Below are positions 52,221 to 60,393 of a stretch of 64,000 nucleotides of DNA, piece after piece. The notes under the pieces were generated by a model that was given only the letters and a program-made list of their open reading frames with translations, had not been told where the DNA came from and ran no database searches. Made by a program: the position numbers and the translations under genes. Location: NCBI GenBank assembly GCA_001655195.1, contig LPNY01000122.1, positions 49,072 to 113,071 on the forward strand, given 5' to 3'. Position 1 is the stretch's first letter, and the number at the start of each line of letters is the position of its first letter. This stretch comes from Arcobacter sp. EP1. Lineage in GTDB: Bacteria > Campylobacterota > Campylobacteria > Campylobacterales > Arcobacteraceae.

Positions 52221-53918
52221 TCACTTTTTTCGGTGAATTGCCAAACGTTTTGGAGTCTCTTTTGCTTTTATTTTATAAACAAATTCACAACGAAGTTTAT
52301 TAAACAGCGAGTCTTTTTCATAAAAAGATTTATACATATGTTCTAACTCTTCATTCCGGTATGACTCTAATGGTTTTATATTTTCATCTTTTTGTCGTTG
52401 TTCTTGCTTTTTATCTAAAAAATCATAATAATCATCTTTATTGGCATGATAGTGACAAAAGTTTTCCAACTCTTCTTGATAAATGTGATCCTCTTCATTA
52501 AACACGATATCAATTAAACCCATCTCTTGGGCACGAATAGCTCCAATAGGAAGGCAAGTTTCGGTTAACTCATAGGCTTTCTCTTTTCCCACACGTTTAG
52601 GTAAAAGATATGTCCAATACTCACTTCCATGAAGGCCTAGGGTTTTATAGTGAGGATTTAAAATAACTCCATGCCGTGCCACCACATAATCACAAGCCAG
52701 TGCCATAATAGCACCACCAGCTCCTGCATTTGCACTCAGACTTGCAACAGTTATTAAATCAGGAGTATGAATGATCTCTCGAACGATATCATTCATAGCA
52801 TGAATATTAGACCAACCATCTTCATCGCTCTTTTTAGAATCTTCCATAATATTAAGATGAATTCCATTTGAGAAAAAATCATCACCACCCATGAGTACCA
52901 ATACTTGAATATCTTTTGAATCTCGAATCATTTCATAAGCATATTTAAGTCGCACGCACTGCTCAATACTCATAGCCCCGTTGTGAAAGTTAAAATGTAA
53001 ATATCCTACTTCATCTTTTTCTTTATAGTATATCTCTTTAAATGTTTCTCTGTTTTCTTCAAGTACTAGCGGAATTCTATTTTCCAAAATACCTTTGAGT
53101 TTATCTTTGAGTAGGGTGGCACTAGGAAGTTTGAAGCTGTTTTTATTTTTAGCTTTTAAGTGACTAATCCAGACTGCACCATCAATAGTTGCTCGACAAA
53201 TTGCTCCATGTCGCCTTGCAATAATTTTACCGGGTGTTTCATCCCTTAGTTGGTCTTCTTTATGCGCCCCGTAAAGATAAAACTCTTCATCAAACATACT
53301 GTCAAGAAGTCCTGGAAAAGAGTCTGCTGCATTGATTTTTTGAATGATTGTTTTTGTGAGGTCTTTTTGCCAATTGATGGTTCGGTGTTGTTGTTGCATC
53401 AAGGGTTTGAGTTCACCTTTGACATCTTCTTTTTCATAGTCAAGTTTTTGAGGTTTAAAATCACTCTTTTGTACATTGTCTAAAACTTTTTTTAGGCTTT
53501 TAATAGCAGCTTTTGTTATCTCTTTTCTATAAATTGATGCTTTAAAAGTATCTCTCATAGGAAAATTAAAATTTGCCCAAATATCTCCTGCATCCATCTC
53601 TTCTACTGCCTCTAAAGCTGTAACTCCCCACTCTTGTTGGTTTTCATGTATTGCCCAATCAAGGGATGAGGGACCACGATCACCTATGATTCCTGGATGA
53701 ATAATAATACATTTGTAGTTTTGCCAAATCTGATTGGGGATTTTCTCTTTTAAAAAGGGACAAATAATCAGTTCTGGATGAAACAGTTCAACTGCCTCTT
53801 TCATATGATTGTTTGAGAGTGCAAATTCAATGGAAACGTTATGATTAAGTAAGAGTAGTTCATCATGAACTCGTTGAGTTAATCCATTATAAGCACTACA
53901 AATCAATAAAATACGCAA
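52221..53918 (-). CDS. hypX: Hydrogenase maturation factor HypX/HoxX (CO ligand synthesis)
   Basis: This 565-residue two-domain protein has an N-terminal formyl-tetrahydrofolate-binding domain (about 1-260; IIHPGIIGDRGPSSLDWAI and VEEMDAGDIW) and a C-terminal enoyl-CoA hydratase-like domain (about 275-565; FFSNGIHLNIM, SANAGAGGAIMALACDYV). In Ralstonia and Aquifex, HypX releases CO from a formyl group for the Ni-Fe centre when oxygen is present. The start is set at TTG 53918: GGAG lies 6 bases ahead and the protein then begins RILLICSAYNG, as in the family. It is not linked to the other hyp genes. Confidence 0.92.
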   Translation of the reverse strand: MRILLICSAYNGLTQRVHDELLLLNHNVSIEFALSNNHMKEAVELFHPELIICPFLKEKIPNQIWQNYKCIIIHPGIIGDRGPSSLDWAIHENQQEWGVTALEAVEEMDAGDIWANFNFPMRDTFKASIYRKEITKAAIKSLKKVLDNVQKSDFKPQKLDYEKEDVKGELKPLMQQQHRTINWQKDLTKTIIQKINAADSFPGLLDSMFDEEFYLYGAHKEDQLRDETPGKIIARRHGAICRATIDGAVWISHLKAKNKNSFKLPSATLLKDKLKGILENRIPLVLEENRETFKEIYYKEKDEVGYLHFNFHNGAMSIEQCVRLKYAYEMIRDSKDIQVLVLMGGDDFFSNGIHLNIMEDSKKSDEDGWSNIHAMNDIVREIIHTPDLITVASLSANAGAGGAIMALACDYVVARHGVILNPHYKTLGLHGSEYWTYLLPKRVGKEKAYELTETCLPIGAIRAQEMGLIDIVFNEEDHIYQEELENFCHYHANKDDYYDFLDKKQEQRQKDENIKPLESYRNEELEHMYKSFYEKDSLFNKLRCEFVYKIKAKETPKRLAIHRKK

Positions 53919-53986
53919 AAGAAGCTCCAGATTTTTTTGTGATTTTACCAAAATAATAATAAATAAGTTTGATATGTGTTAATTTT

Positions 53987-53995
53987 TGATAAAAT
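53987..53995 (+). promoter_or_regulatory. Extended -10 just before a start codon
   Basis: TGATAAAAT (TG-N-TAAAAT) ends 6 bases before the ATG at 54002, so transcription would begin at or near the start codon. No ribosome site is visible, suggesting a leaderless message. Confidence 0.45.
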
Positions 53996-54001
53996 AAAGC
54001 C

Positions 54002-54202
54002 ATGACAATAATTGAAAAATTGAATACACAAGTTGAAACACTAATGCAAGATTATGAAACAGCTAAATTTGAAAACAGCGCTTTAAAAATGGAACTTGAA
54101 GCTTTGAAAAATAAAAATGATGAACTTGTACGCCATAATCAAGATATGTTACTAAAAATTGATAGCACCTTAACGCTAATGAAGGCAAAAGAGAGTGAGT
54201 GA
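54002..54202 (+). CDS. Small coiled-coil protein, ZapB-like
   Basis: This 66-residue protein is predicted to be almost all coiled coil (heptads from LNTQVETLM through ENSALKMELEALKNKNDELVR). The pairing with a ZapA-like gene that overlaps its end by 8 bases suggests a role in cell division, like ZapB, but short coiled coils are not distinctive. It heads a run of genes ending in priA. Confidence 0.6.
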   Translation: MTIIEKLNTQVETLMQDYETAKFENSALKMELEALKNKNDELVRHNQDMLLKIDSTLTLMKAKESE

Positions 54203-54404
54203 GAAAAATCTAACTTTCCATATTAACAATATGGCGTATAGTATTAACATTGATGCATCTTTAGAAAAAGATATTACAAAATATTTAGATACCAATCGAA
54301 ATATGTCCACAAAAGAGTTACTTTTGGCATATTTACGAATGACCCAAGAGTTTAATAACTTTAAAGTTGAAGTTGAAAACATCTCAAACAAGCTTCCTCA
54401 ATAG
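54195..54404 (+). CDS. ZapA-like cell division protein
   Basis: This 69-residue protein begins SEKNLTFHINNMAYSINIDASLEKDI and continues into a helix (KYLDTNRNMSTKELLLAYLRMTQEF), the ZapA pattern of a short beta start and long helix; ZapA bundles FtsZ. It is shorter than E. coli ZapA. The start is GTG within the end of the coiled-coil gene. Assignment is moderate. Confidence 0.55.
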   Translation: MSEKNLTFHINNMAYSINIDASLEKDITKYLDTNRNMSTKELLLAYLRMTQEFNNFKVEVENISNKLPQ

Positions 54405-54406
54405 TA

Positions 54407-54856
54407 ATGTTCCTCAAAGCTTTTACTTTTATAGAGACACTTGTTGTCTTGCTTATCATAAGTATTATTGCCAGTGTTGCAGTGTATAAAAGTTTTTTTA
54501 GTTTAGAAAAAGCCCATCTTTTGCAAATCAAAAGTGATATTGCTTTGATACGAAATGCAATTATCAAAAAACATAACCAATCACTGCTTTTGGGCAATGT
54601 AAACAGGTATCCAACAAAGCTTGATGATGCACTTTCAAACATAGCCAATGAAAAACTTTTTGATGATGTTTTAGATTATCCAATCTTTTCCACTTCGCAT
54701 ACTCAAAAAGAGCTATCAAAATGGATAAAAGAGTCTAAAACAATCTATTCTATATATTTAACATCCTCAAACAGTGTTTCCTTTAACTATGATCAAAACA
54801 AAGGCACCTTTGAGTGTGACTTTCAAAATAAATTATGTAAAGAGTTATATCAATGA
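54407..54856 (+). CDS. Prepilin-like protein with type IV pilin N-terminus
   Basis: This 149-residue protein begins MFLKAFTFIETLVVLLIISIIA. The Phe, Glu5 and hydrophobic helix of the type IV pilin or type II secretion pseudopilin motif are present, but the residue before the cut site is Ala, where Gly is usual. Two cysteines near the C-terminus (FECDFQNKLC) could form the pilin disulphide loop. It starts 2 bases after the ZapA-like gene and overlaps priA by 4 bases. Confidence 0.72.
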   Translation: MFLKAFTFIETLVVLLIISIIASVAVYKSFFSLEKAHLLQIKSDIALIRNAIIKKHNQSLLLGNVNRYPTKLDDALSNIANEKLFDDVLDYPIFSTSHTQKELSKWIKESKTIYSIYLTSSNSVSFNYDQNKGTFECDFQNKLCKELYQ

Positions 54857-56697
54857 ATTATTATGAAGTATCTCTTTTAAAATCACCCTTACAAAACTTA
54901 ACTTACAGTTGTGATAACAATTTAGAAGTAGGACAATTAGTTGGTGTTCAACTACGAGGTCGTAAAAAGTTATCTGATGCAGTTATCATTAAAAGTGTGG
55001 AAGAACCTACTTTTAAATGCATTCTTATTGATGATGTGACACCCTTTATATACTCTGAGGATATGTTAGAGATTGCAAGGTTTGTCTCTCAATATTATGT
55101 CTGTTCTTTAGGTGAAGCATTGAGTATTTACACTCCTTTTAACCAAGAAGTGGTTTATGAAACAAATGATAAACAATATGATAGTCAAATCGAGTTTTCA
55201 GTAGAACAACAAGAGGCTTTTAACTTTTGTAAACGAAAAGAGCAGTCATTACTCTTTGCAAATACAGGTTCTGGTAAAACGGAAATCTATATTAAAACCA
55301 TTGAAGAACATTTAAACAATGATGAGCAAGCAGTGTTACTCATGCCAGAAATTTCCCTAACTCCCCAAATGCAAAAACGTTTAGAAAAAGCTTTTAATCA
55401 CAGTGTGGCTATTTGGCACTCAAAAATTACTAAAAAGAAAAAACAAACTATCATTGAAGGACTACTTAAAGGTGATATTCGTCTAATTGCAGGAGCTCGT
55501 TCAGCGCTCTTTTTACCCTTTAAAAACTTGGGTTGCATTATTGTTGACGAAGAGCATGATGAGTCCTATAAAAGTGATAGTAAACCCCGTTATCATACAA
55601 AAGATTTAGCTCTTTATATTGCTAAGAAAAAAGATATTAAACTCATCTTAGGTAGTGCAACCCCTTCGAGTACTTCTTTTCATAAAGTCCCATATTATAG
55701 GCTAGAGAAGACCTATTTTAATACTAAAAAAACAGTTTCTTATGATGAGAGTAGTGATAGTCTAAGCCAAGGTATTTTAAACAAAATTGCAACAACAGTA
55801 AATGAGGGCAATCAAGTGATTGTTTTTTTACCAACCCGAGCAAACTTTAAGTATCAAGTGTGTACATCGTGTGGTAAATCTGTTGAGTGTCCATACTGTT
55901 CTGTTTCCATGAGTTTGCATAAAAATAGCCGAGCCCTTAAATGTCACTACTGTGGATATGCACAAAAAATTCCAGAAAGCTGTCCTTCATGTGAAACGGG
56001 AATTATTCATAATTTACGTGTAGGAACCGCAGAAGTACAAAGCCGCCTTTCTGAAATCTTTCACGACAAAGTCATCAAACGATTTGACAGGGATGAAGTA
56101 ACAACTGATAAAAAACTACGGGATATCTTAAATGATTTTAATAATAACAAAATTGATATTTTAGTAGGAACTCAAATGCTTTCAAAAGGGCACGATTATC
56201 ATAATGTTAAACTAGCTGTTGTATTAGGCATTGATTCAGTATTAAATATGAACTCGTACAAAGCGAGAGAACGTGCTTTATCGTTACTTATACAAATTGC
56301 AGGACGAAGTGGACGAAAAGGCGAGGGTGAGGTTATCATTCAAACCCAAAACAAAGACTTTTTTGACTACTATTTAAATGAATACGAAAGCTTTTTAAAA
56401 GATGAGTTTGAAGCACGAGAAATTGCCTCTTATCCACCGTATGTCAAAATGGCTAAAGTGTTATTTGCCCACACCAATGGTTTAAAAGCAAAACAAGAGA
56501 TGGAAAAGTATTTACTACAACTACAACAAAATGAAGCTATCGAAGTCGTAGGCTCTAGCGAGTGTGCTATTTTCAAACTTGCCAATAAATATCGTTATGA
56601 AATAATCTTGCGTTCAAACAAGGTAAAACCACTGCTTTTAGCCCTTCATAATATTGATTCTGCACATGTTATGATTGATATGGATAATGTGCATTAA
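54853..56697 (+). CDS. priA: Primosomal replication restart helicase PriA
   Basis: This 614-residue SF2 helicase restarts stalled forks. Seen: Walker A ANTGSGKTE (near residue 138), DEEHDESYK, a Zn-binding region (CTSCGKSVECPYC ... CHYCGYAQKIPESCPSC) and the helicase segment QMLSKGHDYHNVKLA ... QIAGRSGRKGEG. It is somewhat shorter than E. coli PriA, mainly at the N-terminus, as is usual in Campylobacterota. It overlaps the pilin-like gene by 4 bases. Confidence 0.95.
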   Translation: MNYYEVSLLKSPLQNLTYSCDNNLEVGQLVGVQLRGRKKLSDAVIIKSVEEPTFKCILIDDVTPFIYSEDMLEIARFVSQYYVCSLGEALSIYTPFNQEVVYETNDKQYDSQIEFSVEQQEAFNFCKRKEQSLLFANTGSGKTEIYIKTIEEHLNNDEQAVLLMPEISLTPQMQKRLEKAFNHSVAIWHSKITKKKKQTIIEGLLKGDIRLIAGARSALFLPFKNLGCIIVDEEHDESYKSDSKPRYHTKDLALYIAKKKDIKLILGSATPSSTSFHKVPYYRLEKTYFNTKKTVSYDESSDSLSQGILNKIATTVNEGNQVIVFLPTRANFKYQVCTSCGKSVECPYCSVSMSLHKNSRALKCHYCGYAQKIPESCPSCETGIIHNLRVGTAEVQSRLSEIFHDKVIKRFDRDEVTTDKKLRDILNDFNNNKIDILVGTQMLSKGHDYHNVKLAVVLGIDSVLNMNSYKARERALSLLIQIAGRSGRKGEGEVIIQTQNKDFFDYYLNEYESFLKDEFEAREIASYPPYVKMAKVLFAHTNGLKAKQEMEKYLLQLQQNEAIEVVGSSECAIFKLANKYRYEIILRSNKVKPLLLALHNIDSAHVMIDMDNVH

Positions 56698-56763
56698 CGT
56701 GTTGCTTTTTTAGTTATTCTTTACTTCAAAATATATTTTAGCTTTTCTTAGTGAAAATTATTG

Positions 56764-56769
56764 TATAAT
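56764..56769 (+). promoter_or_regulatory. dapD -10 element
   Basis: TTGTATAATCC contains a perfect TATAAT ending 27 bases before the dapD ATG; AGGGAAA is the ribosome site. Confidence 0.5.
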
Positions 56770-56796
56770 CCCAAAAATTTTAAATAGGGAAACATT

Positions 56797-57984
56797 ATGA
56801 TTTATACAAAAGATGAATTTAAAAAACTAGTTGGTGATATTCAAGGTCAAGATTGGTACAAAAACCCAATCGGATTTGGTATTGCTCGAATTGACAGAGG
56901 ACAATTAAACCCAGAAAAAACACTTCAAGCAACATACCCCGTAGTTAACTGGAATGAAAACAATGGAAGTGCCGCAATTTTCTTAAACGCTTTAAAAGAA
57001 GCTGGTGTTGCAATTGATACATCTGCATCTGAATTAGTATGTCCATTAAGTGATGTATTTTTAACATCTTGTATTGAGTCATTTAGACCATACATTCCAG
57101 AAGCAAAAGGTCAAGAGCACAAAAATGTTCAAGTGATTTCACAATTAGCTTCTTTACCAATTGAGTCTGGACTTGTTGCAGATGATTATAAAGTAGTATT
57201 TATTTTCGAAGATGCTCCAGTACAATCTGCTGAAACTGCATACTTAAAACTTTACGCACTTTCATCTGGAAAAGCACCATTAAGAAGCCTTAACTTAGAT
57301 GGTGTATTTGGTAAATTACATAATTGTGCATGGTCAGGATCTACTCCAATTGAATTAGATTGGTTAAGAGAAAACGAAATTGCACTTAAATTAGCAAACA
57401 AATATCCAGAAATCACAATGGTAGATAAATTCCCAAGATTCTTATCTCACGTAATCCCTGCTGATAACACACGAATCTTAGAGACTTCTAAAGTTAGATT
57501 TGGTGCACAATTAGCTGCTGGTACAACTGTAATGCCTGGTGCTGCATATATTAACTTTAATGCTGGTACTGAAGGTGTTGTTATGGTTGAAGGAAGAATT
57601 TCTTCTTCTGCTGTAGTTGGAGCTGGTTCTGATGTTGGTGGTGGAGCATCTATTCTTGGTGTTCTTTCAGGAACTGATGGCGTTCCTGTTTCTATTGGAG
57701 CAAACACTTTATTAGGTGCTAACTCTTGTACTGGTACTGCTATTGGTGATTCTTGTATCTTAGATGCTGGTGTAACTATTTTACCAGGAACTAAAATCTC
57801 ATTATCTGAAAAAGCTGTTGCAGCAATCAAAGAAATTAACCCAGATAAAGAAATCTCTACTTCAATGAAAGGTATGGATTTCTTAGGTGTTAATGGTGTT
57901 CACTTTAGAGTTAACTCATCAACTGGTCAAACAATTGCAATGAGATCTACTAGAGAAGTGAAACTTAACGCTGACCTTCACTAA
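56797..57984 (+). CDS. dapD: Tetrahydrodipicolinate N-succinyltransferase (long, Campylobacterota type)
   Basis: This 395-residue enzyme of the lysine and meso-diaminopimelate pathway adds succinyl from succinyl-CoA. An N-terminal domain of about 220 residues precedes a left-handed beta-helix of hexapeptide repeats (about 225-345; VRFGAQLAAGTTVMPGAAY, then GANTLLGANSCTGTAIGDSC). The long form is typical of this phylum and of actinobacteria. The narrow codon set suggests high expression. Confidence 0.9.
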   Translation: MIYTKDEFKKLVGDIQGQDWYKNPIGFGIARIDRGQLNPEKTLQATYPVVNWNENNGSAAIFLNALKEAGVAIDTSASELVCPLSDVFLTSCIESFRPYIPEAKGQEHKNVQVISQLASLPIESGLVADDYKVVFIFEDAPVQSAETAYLKLYALSSGKAPLRSLNLDGVFGKLHNCAWSGSTPIELDWLRENEIALKLANKYPEITMVDKFPRFLSHVIPADNTRILETSKVRFGAQLAAGTTVMPGAAYINFNAGTEGVVMVEGRISSSAVVGAGSDVGGGASILGVLSGTDGVPVSIGANTLLGANSCTGTAIGDSCILDAGVTILPGTKISLSEKAVAAIKEINPDKEISTSMKGMDFLGVNGVHFRVNSSTGQTIAMRSTREVKLNADLH

Positions 57985-57993
57985 TAAAAAATG

Positions 57994-58022
57994 GAGTAAA
58001 GCATCATCTTTTTGCTTTACTC
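57994..58022 (+). terminator. Hairpin after dapD
   Basis: A perfect 10-bp stem (GAGTAAAGCA / TGCTTTACTC) with a T-rich 9-base loop begins 9 bases after the stop. It may terminate or stabilise the dapD message. Confidence 0.55.
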
Positions 58023-58023
58023 T

Positions 58024-58089
58024 GCGTTGGATAGAAAAATTAAATGCTCATGTACTTTAGTACACTCCAGGTTAATTTTTCTCTCCGCC
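58024..58089. repeat. Long imperfect palindrome (REP-like) downstream of dapD
   Basis: The 66-base element folds on TGTAC-TTTA-GTACA at its centre. The outer arms AGAAAAATTAA and TTAATTTTTCT pair exactly, with matching GCG/CGC ends, and an internal bubble separates the two paired zones. It looks like a repetitive extragenic palindrome or complex terminator. Confidence 0.6.
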
Positions 58090-58200
58090 TTGATTAAAAC
58101 AAAATCTAACACTTTCCTCCACTTTTTTAAATTATTAGTTTTTTTTACTCAAAATATAACAAATAACGCTATACTTCCATCATAATAAACAAGGAATACC

Positions 58201-58416
58201 ATGACTGAAGAAAATGAAGTTGATGTTGAGATTGAACAACAAGAAGAATCAACAAAACCAAAAGCAAAAAAGAAAAAGCCTACAAAAGCTGATACAAAAC
58301 GACCAAAACTAAGTAAGAAAAAAAAGATTCGTAAAGAAGAGAAAAAAATCGCAAAAAAACATAAAGAAGCAAAAAAGAAAAAAGCGCGTAAAAAAGCACG
58401 TCGAAAAAAGAGTTAA
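58201..58416 (+). CDS. Small lysine-rich basic protein
   Basis: This 71-residue protein has an acidic first third (EENEVDVEIEQQEES) and a very basic remainder made mostly of Lys, Arg and Ala. It is probably disordered and could bind nucleic acid or the ribosome. No family recognised. It has a TATACT -10 (58170-58175) and an AAGGAA ribosome site, so it is likely a real gene despite its low complexity. Confidence 0.65.
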   Translation: MTEENEVDVEIEQQEESTKPKAKKKKPTKADTKRPKLSKKKKIRKEEKKIAKKHKEAKKKKARKKARRKKS

Positions 58417-58429
58417 TAAATAGTGTTTA

Positions 58430-58453
58430 ATAAGAGGCTAAATAGCCTCTTAT
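58430..58453. terminator. Bidirectional terminator hairpin
   Basis: The stem ATAAGAGGCT / AGCCTCTTAT with loop AAAT lies between the convergent ends of the lysine-rich gene and the transporter gene. Confidence 0.7.
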
Positions 58454-58454
58454 C

Positions 58455-59057
58455 TTATTGTCTAGCACCTAAAGGACAAACTTCCTCTTGATAAAGCTCA
58501 TTGAGCACTTGAGCTAATCCTGTATAAATAGCAATAAGTCCACAAATGATTCCTTCATAACCTGCAATCTGTGTATAGATTGGATTTCCAGTAAAGTCGC
58601 CAATAGCGAGTAAAAAGAATAAAATAGTTAATGAACCAAAAACAAACTGCAGTGCTCTGCTGATTCTAAAAGTACCTATAAACAACATTAGCGTAAATAA
58701 TCCCCATGTAGATAAATAAAAGCCCATTGCCATTTTTGATGGTGCAGCTGTTATTCCCATTTTGGGTAAAATAATTAAGGTTACTAATGTTAACCAAAAA
58801 ACTCCATACGCAGTAAATGCTGTTGTTCCAAAAGTGTTATTCTTTTTGAACTCCATTAATCCTGCAAGTATTTGAGCAAATCCCCCAAAGAATACACCCA
58901 TTCCTAAAATCATACTATCAAGCTCTGTAAATCCTATGTTATGAATATTTAGAAGTACCGTAGTCATTCCAAATGCACATAATCCAAGGGGAGCAGGGTT
59001 TGATGTAGTATCAACAATCTTAGTATCTGTAACCATACTTTGAATTTTCTTTTCCAT
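58455..59057 (-). CDS. Acetate/succinate transporter, SatP/GPR1-FUN34-YaaH family
   Basis: This 200-residue membrane protein has six hydrophobic segments and the family motif [18 protein letters not shown] (the NPAPLG signature), plus [14 protein letters not shown]. It would take up acetate or related acids. The ATG at 59057 is chosen, with AGAGG ahead; the frame is open 45 codons further but that part does not look like the family. Confidence 0.88.
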   Translation of the reverse strand: MEKKIQSMVTDTKIVDTTSNPAPLGLCAFGMTTVLLNIHNIGFTELDSMILGMGVFFGGFAQILAGLMEFKKNNTFGTTAFTAYGVFWLTLVTLIILPKMGITAAPSKMAMGFYLSTWGLFTLMLFIGTFRISRALQFVFGSLTILFFLLAIGDFTGNPIYTQIAGYEGIICGLIAIYTGLAQVLNELYQEEVCPLGARQ

Positions 59058-59247
59058 AAAGCCTCTTTTGATAAAAATCATCGAATAAGTCGAAGTTGTA
59101 TTAAAACCTTTAGGCATGATATTAACATGACATTTTAAGATTAATTTAAATAAATACTGAAAATTATGAGCATATGCTACTTTAAGTATCAAAAATTTGA
59201 CTATTTGGTCAAATGATATTTTCTGCTTATTTTCTAAAAATCATTAA

Positions 59248-59880
59248 TTAAATTAAATAGAGTTTCACTTTTAAATTTTTTGCCTCGTAGTGTTGTTTAA
59301 ATGTGATGTTATAAGTTCTATCAAAATACCATTTTTGGCTACGTGGTATAACGTAGGGATGGTAATAACTATTTGTAAAAAACTCTTCAATATTTGCTGT
59401 GACAAAGCTGTTTAGATGCTGTAACTGTTTGGGTAGGTATAGACCAATATAAAAACCTTCTGGCTGAAAACTTACCCAAATATTGTGATGAACTCTATTG
59501 GAGTTTTTTCTATATACATTGAGGCGTTTGACTTCATAAGGGACTATTTCAAATGGTTTGATAAAGTAACCTTTCTTTAACTGTTTGATTTCTCCTTGTG
59601 TAATTGAAACAAAAAGTTTTTCAGGACTTCTTTTATAAAGTTTTTCTACTTTTTTACTTTCAATGAGTGCTAGCTCATGAGCTTGTTTGTTTGCTTCTTG
59701 CTCTTTTTTAACTCTTTGAATACGCAGTTTATTATCAAGTTGTGCTTGTTTTTCTTTGAGAATTAATCTATCTTGGAGATTTAGTTGTTGATACTCTTCT
59801 TTTGTTAAATTCATGGGGTAGGAAGAGAAACATCCTTTAAGAAAAAGAGTAAGGATTATTAATAAATAAAAGAGTCTCAT
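59248..59880 (-). CDS. Putative lipoprotein, function unknown
   Basis: This 210-residue protein has a signal peptide with lipobox ILTLFLKGC (Cys 17), then a coiled-coil-like charged stretch (about 30-75) and a beta-rich C-terminal half with many Tyr and His residues. I do not recognise the family. GGAGGT precedes the ATG. It has no close operon partner. Confidence 0.7.
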   Translation of the reverse strand: MRLFYLLIILTLFLKGCFSSYPMNLTKEEYQQLNLQDRLILKEKQAQLDNKLRIQRVKKEQEANKQAHELALIESKKVEKLYKRSPEKLFVSITQGEIKQLKKGYFIKPFEIVPYEVKRLNVYRKNSNRVHHNIWVSFQPEGFYIGLYLPKQLQHLNSFVTANIEEFFTNSYYHPYVIPRSQKWYFDRTYNITFKQHYEAKNLKVKLYLI

Positions 59881-59937
59881 GATGTACCTCCAAGATATGA
59901 AAGTATTGTAAAAAATAATTATGCAGTAATTGTGAAG

Positions 59938-60384
59938 TTAGTTTGTATTTTGTAAAAATTTATTTAAAGAATTAGCAAAATTCTGGCAATCTTTTTGAGA
60001 AAAAGCAGTAGGTCCTTTGGTAACTTCGCCACTATCTCGAATCTCTTGCATGAGGTTTCGCATGGCTAAATAGTGTTTGATATTATCTTGGGTGTAGATT
60101 TCACCACGGTGGTCAATAGCATGGGCATTTTTAGTGATAACTCTATCAGCAAGGGGGATGTCTGCTGTGATAACTAAATCACCTTCTTTTAAGAATTCAA
60201 CAATTTTATTATCTGCTTCATCTGCACCAGCTTCAACAATCATATACTCAATACTAGCAGACTTTCCTATGGATATTTTTTTATTGGCAATCACGTAGGT
60301 TTCTAAGTGCAATCGTTCAATTGCGCGAAGAAGAATTGGTTTTAAAAGATTGGGAAGAGCATCTCCATCAATATATAGTTTCAA
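59938..60384 (-). CDS. UPF0178 (YaiI/YqxD) family protein
   Basis: This 148-residue PIN-like-fold protein has MKLYIDGDALPNLLKPILLRA, GADEADNKIVE, DLVITADIPLADRVI and the IDHRGEIYT segment, all family marks (DUF188). Its activity is unknown. The start is TTG at 60384; no ATG fits the family N-terminus. It begins 9 bases after the upstream GGDEF gene and is probably cotranscribed with it. Confidence 0.88.
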   Translation of the reverse strand: MKLYIDGDALPNLLKPILLRAIERLHLETYVIANKKISIGKSASIEYMIVEAGADEADNKIVEFLKEGDLVITADIPLADRVITKNAHAIDHRGEIYTQDNIKHYLAMRNLMQEIRDSGEVTKGPTAFSQKDCQNFANSLNKFLQNTN

Positions 60385-60393
60385 ATGCTACTC

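Noticed and set aside
52221..53918. Reading the gene as a plain enoyl-CoA hydratase of the fatty-acid pathway
   Set aside because: The N-terminal formyl-folate domain with HPGIIGDRGPSS identifies HypX; the hydratase-like part is only its second half.
57447..57830. 127-residue minus-strand open frame inside dapD
   Set aside because: It mirrors the hexapeptide repeats of dapD, and the regular spacing of Pro and Ala comes from the repeat structure.
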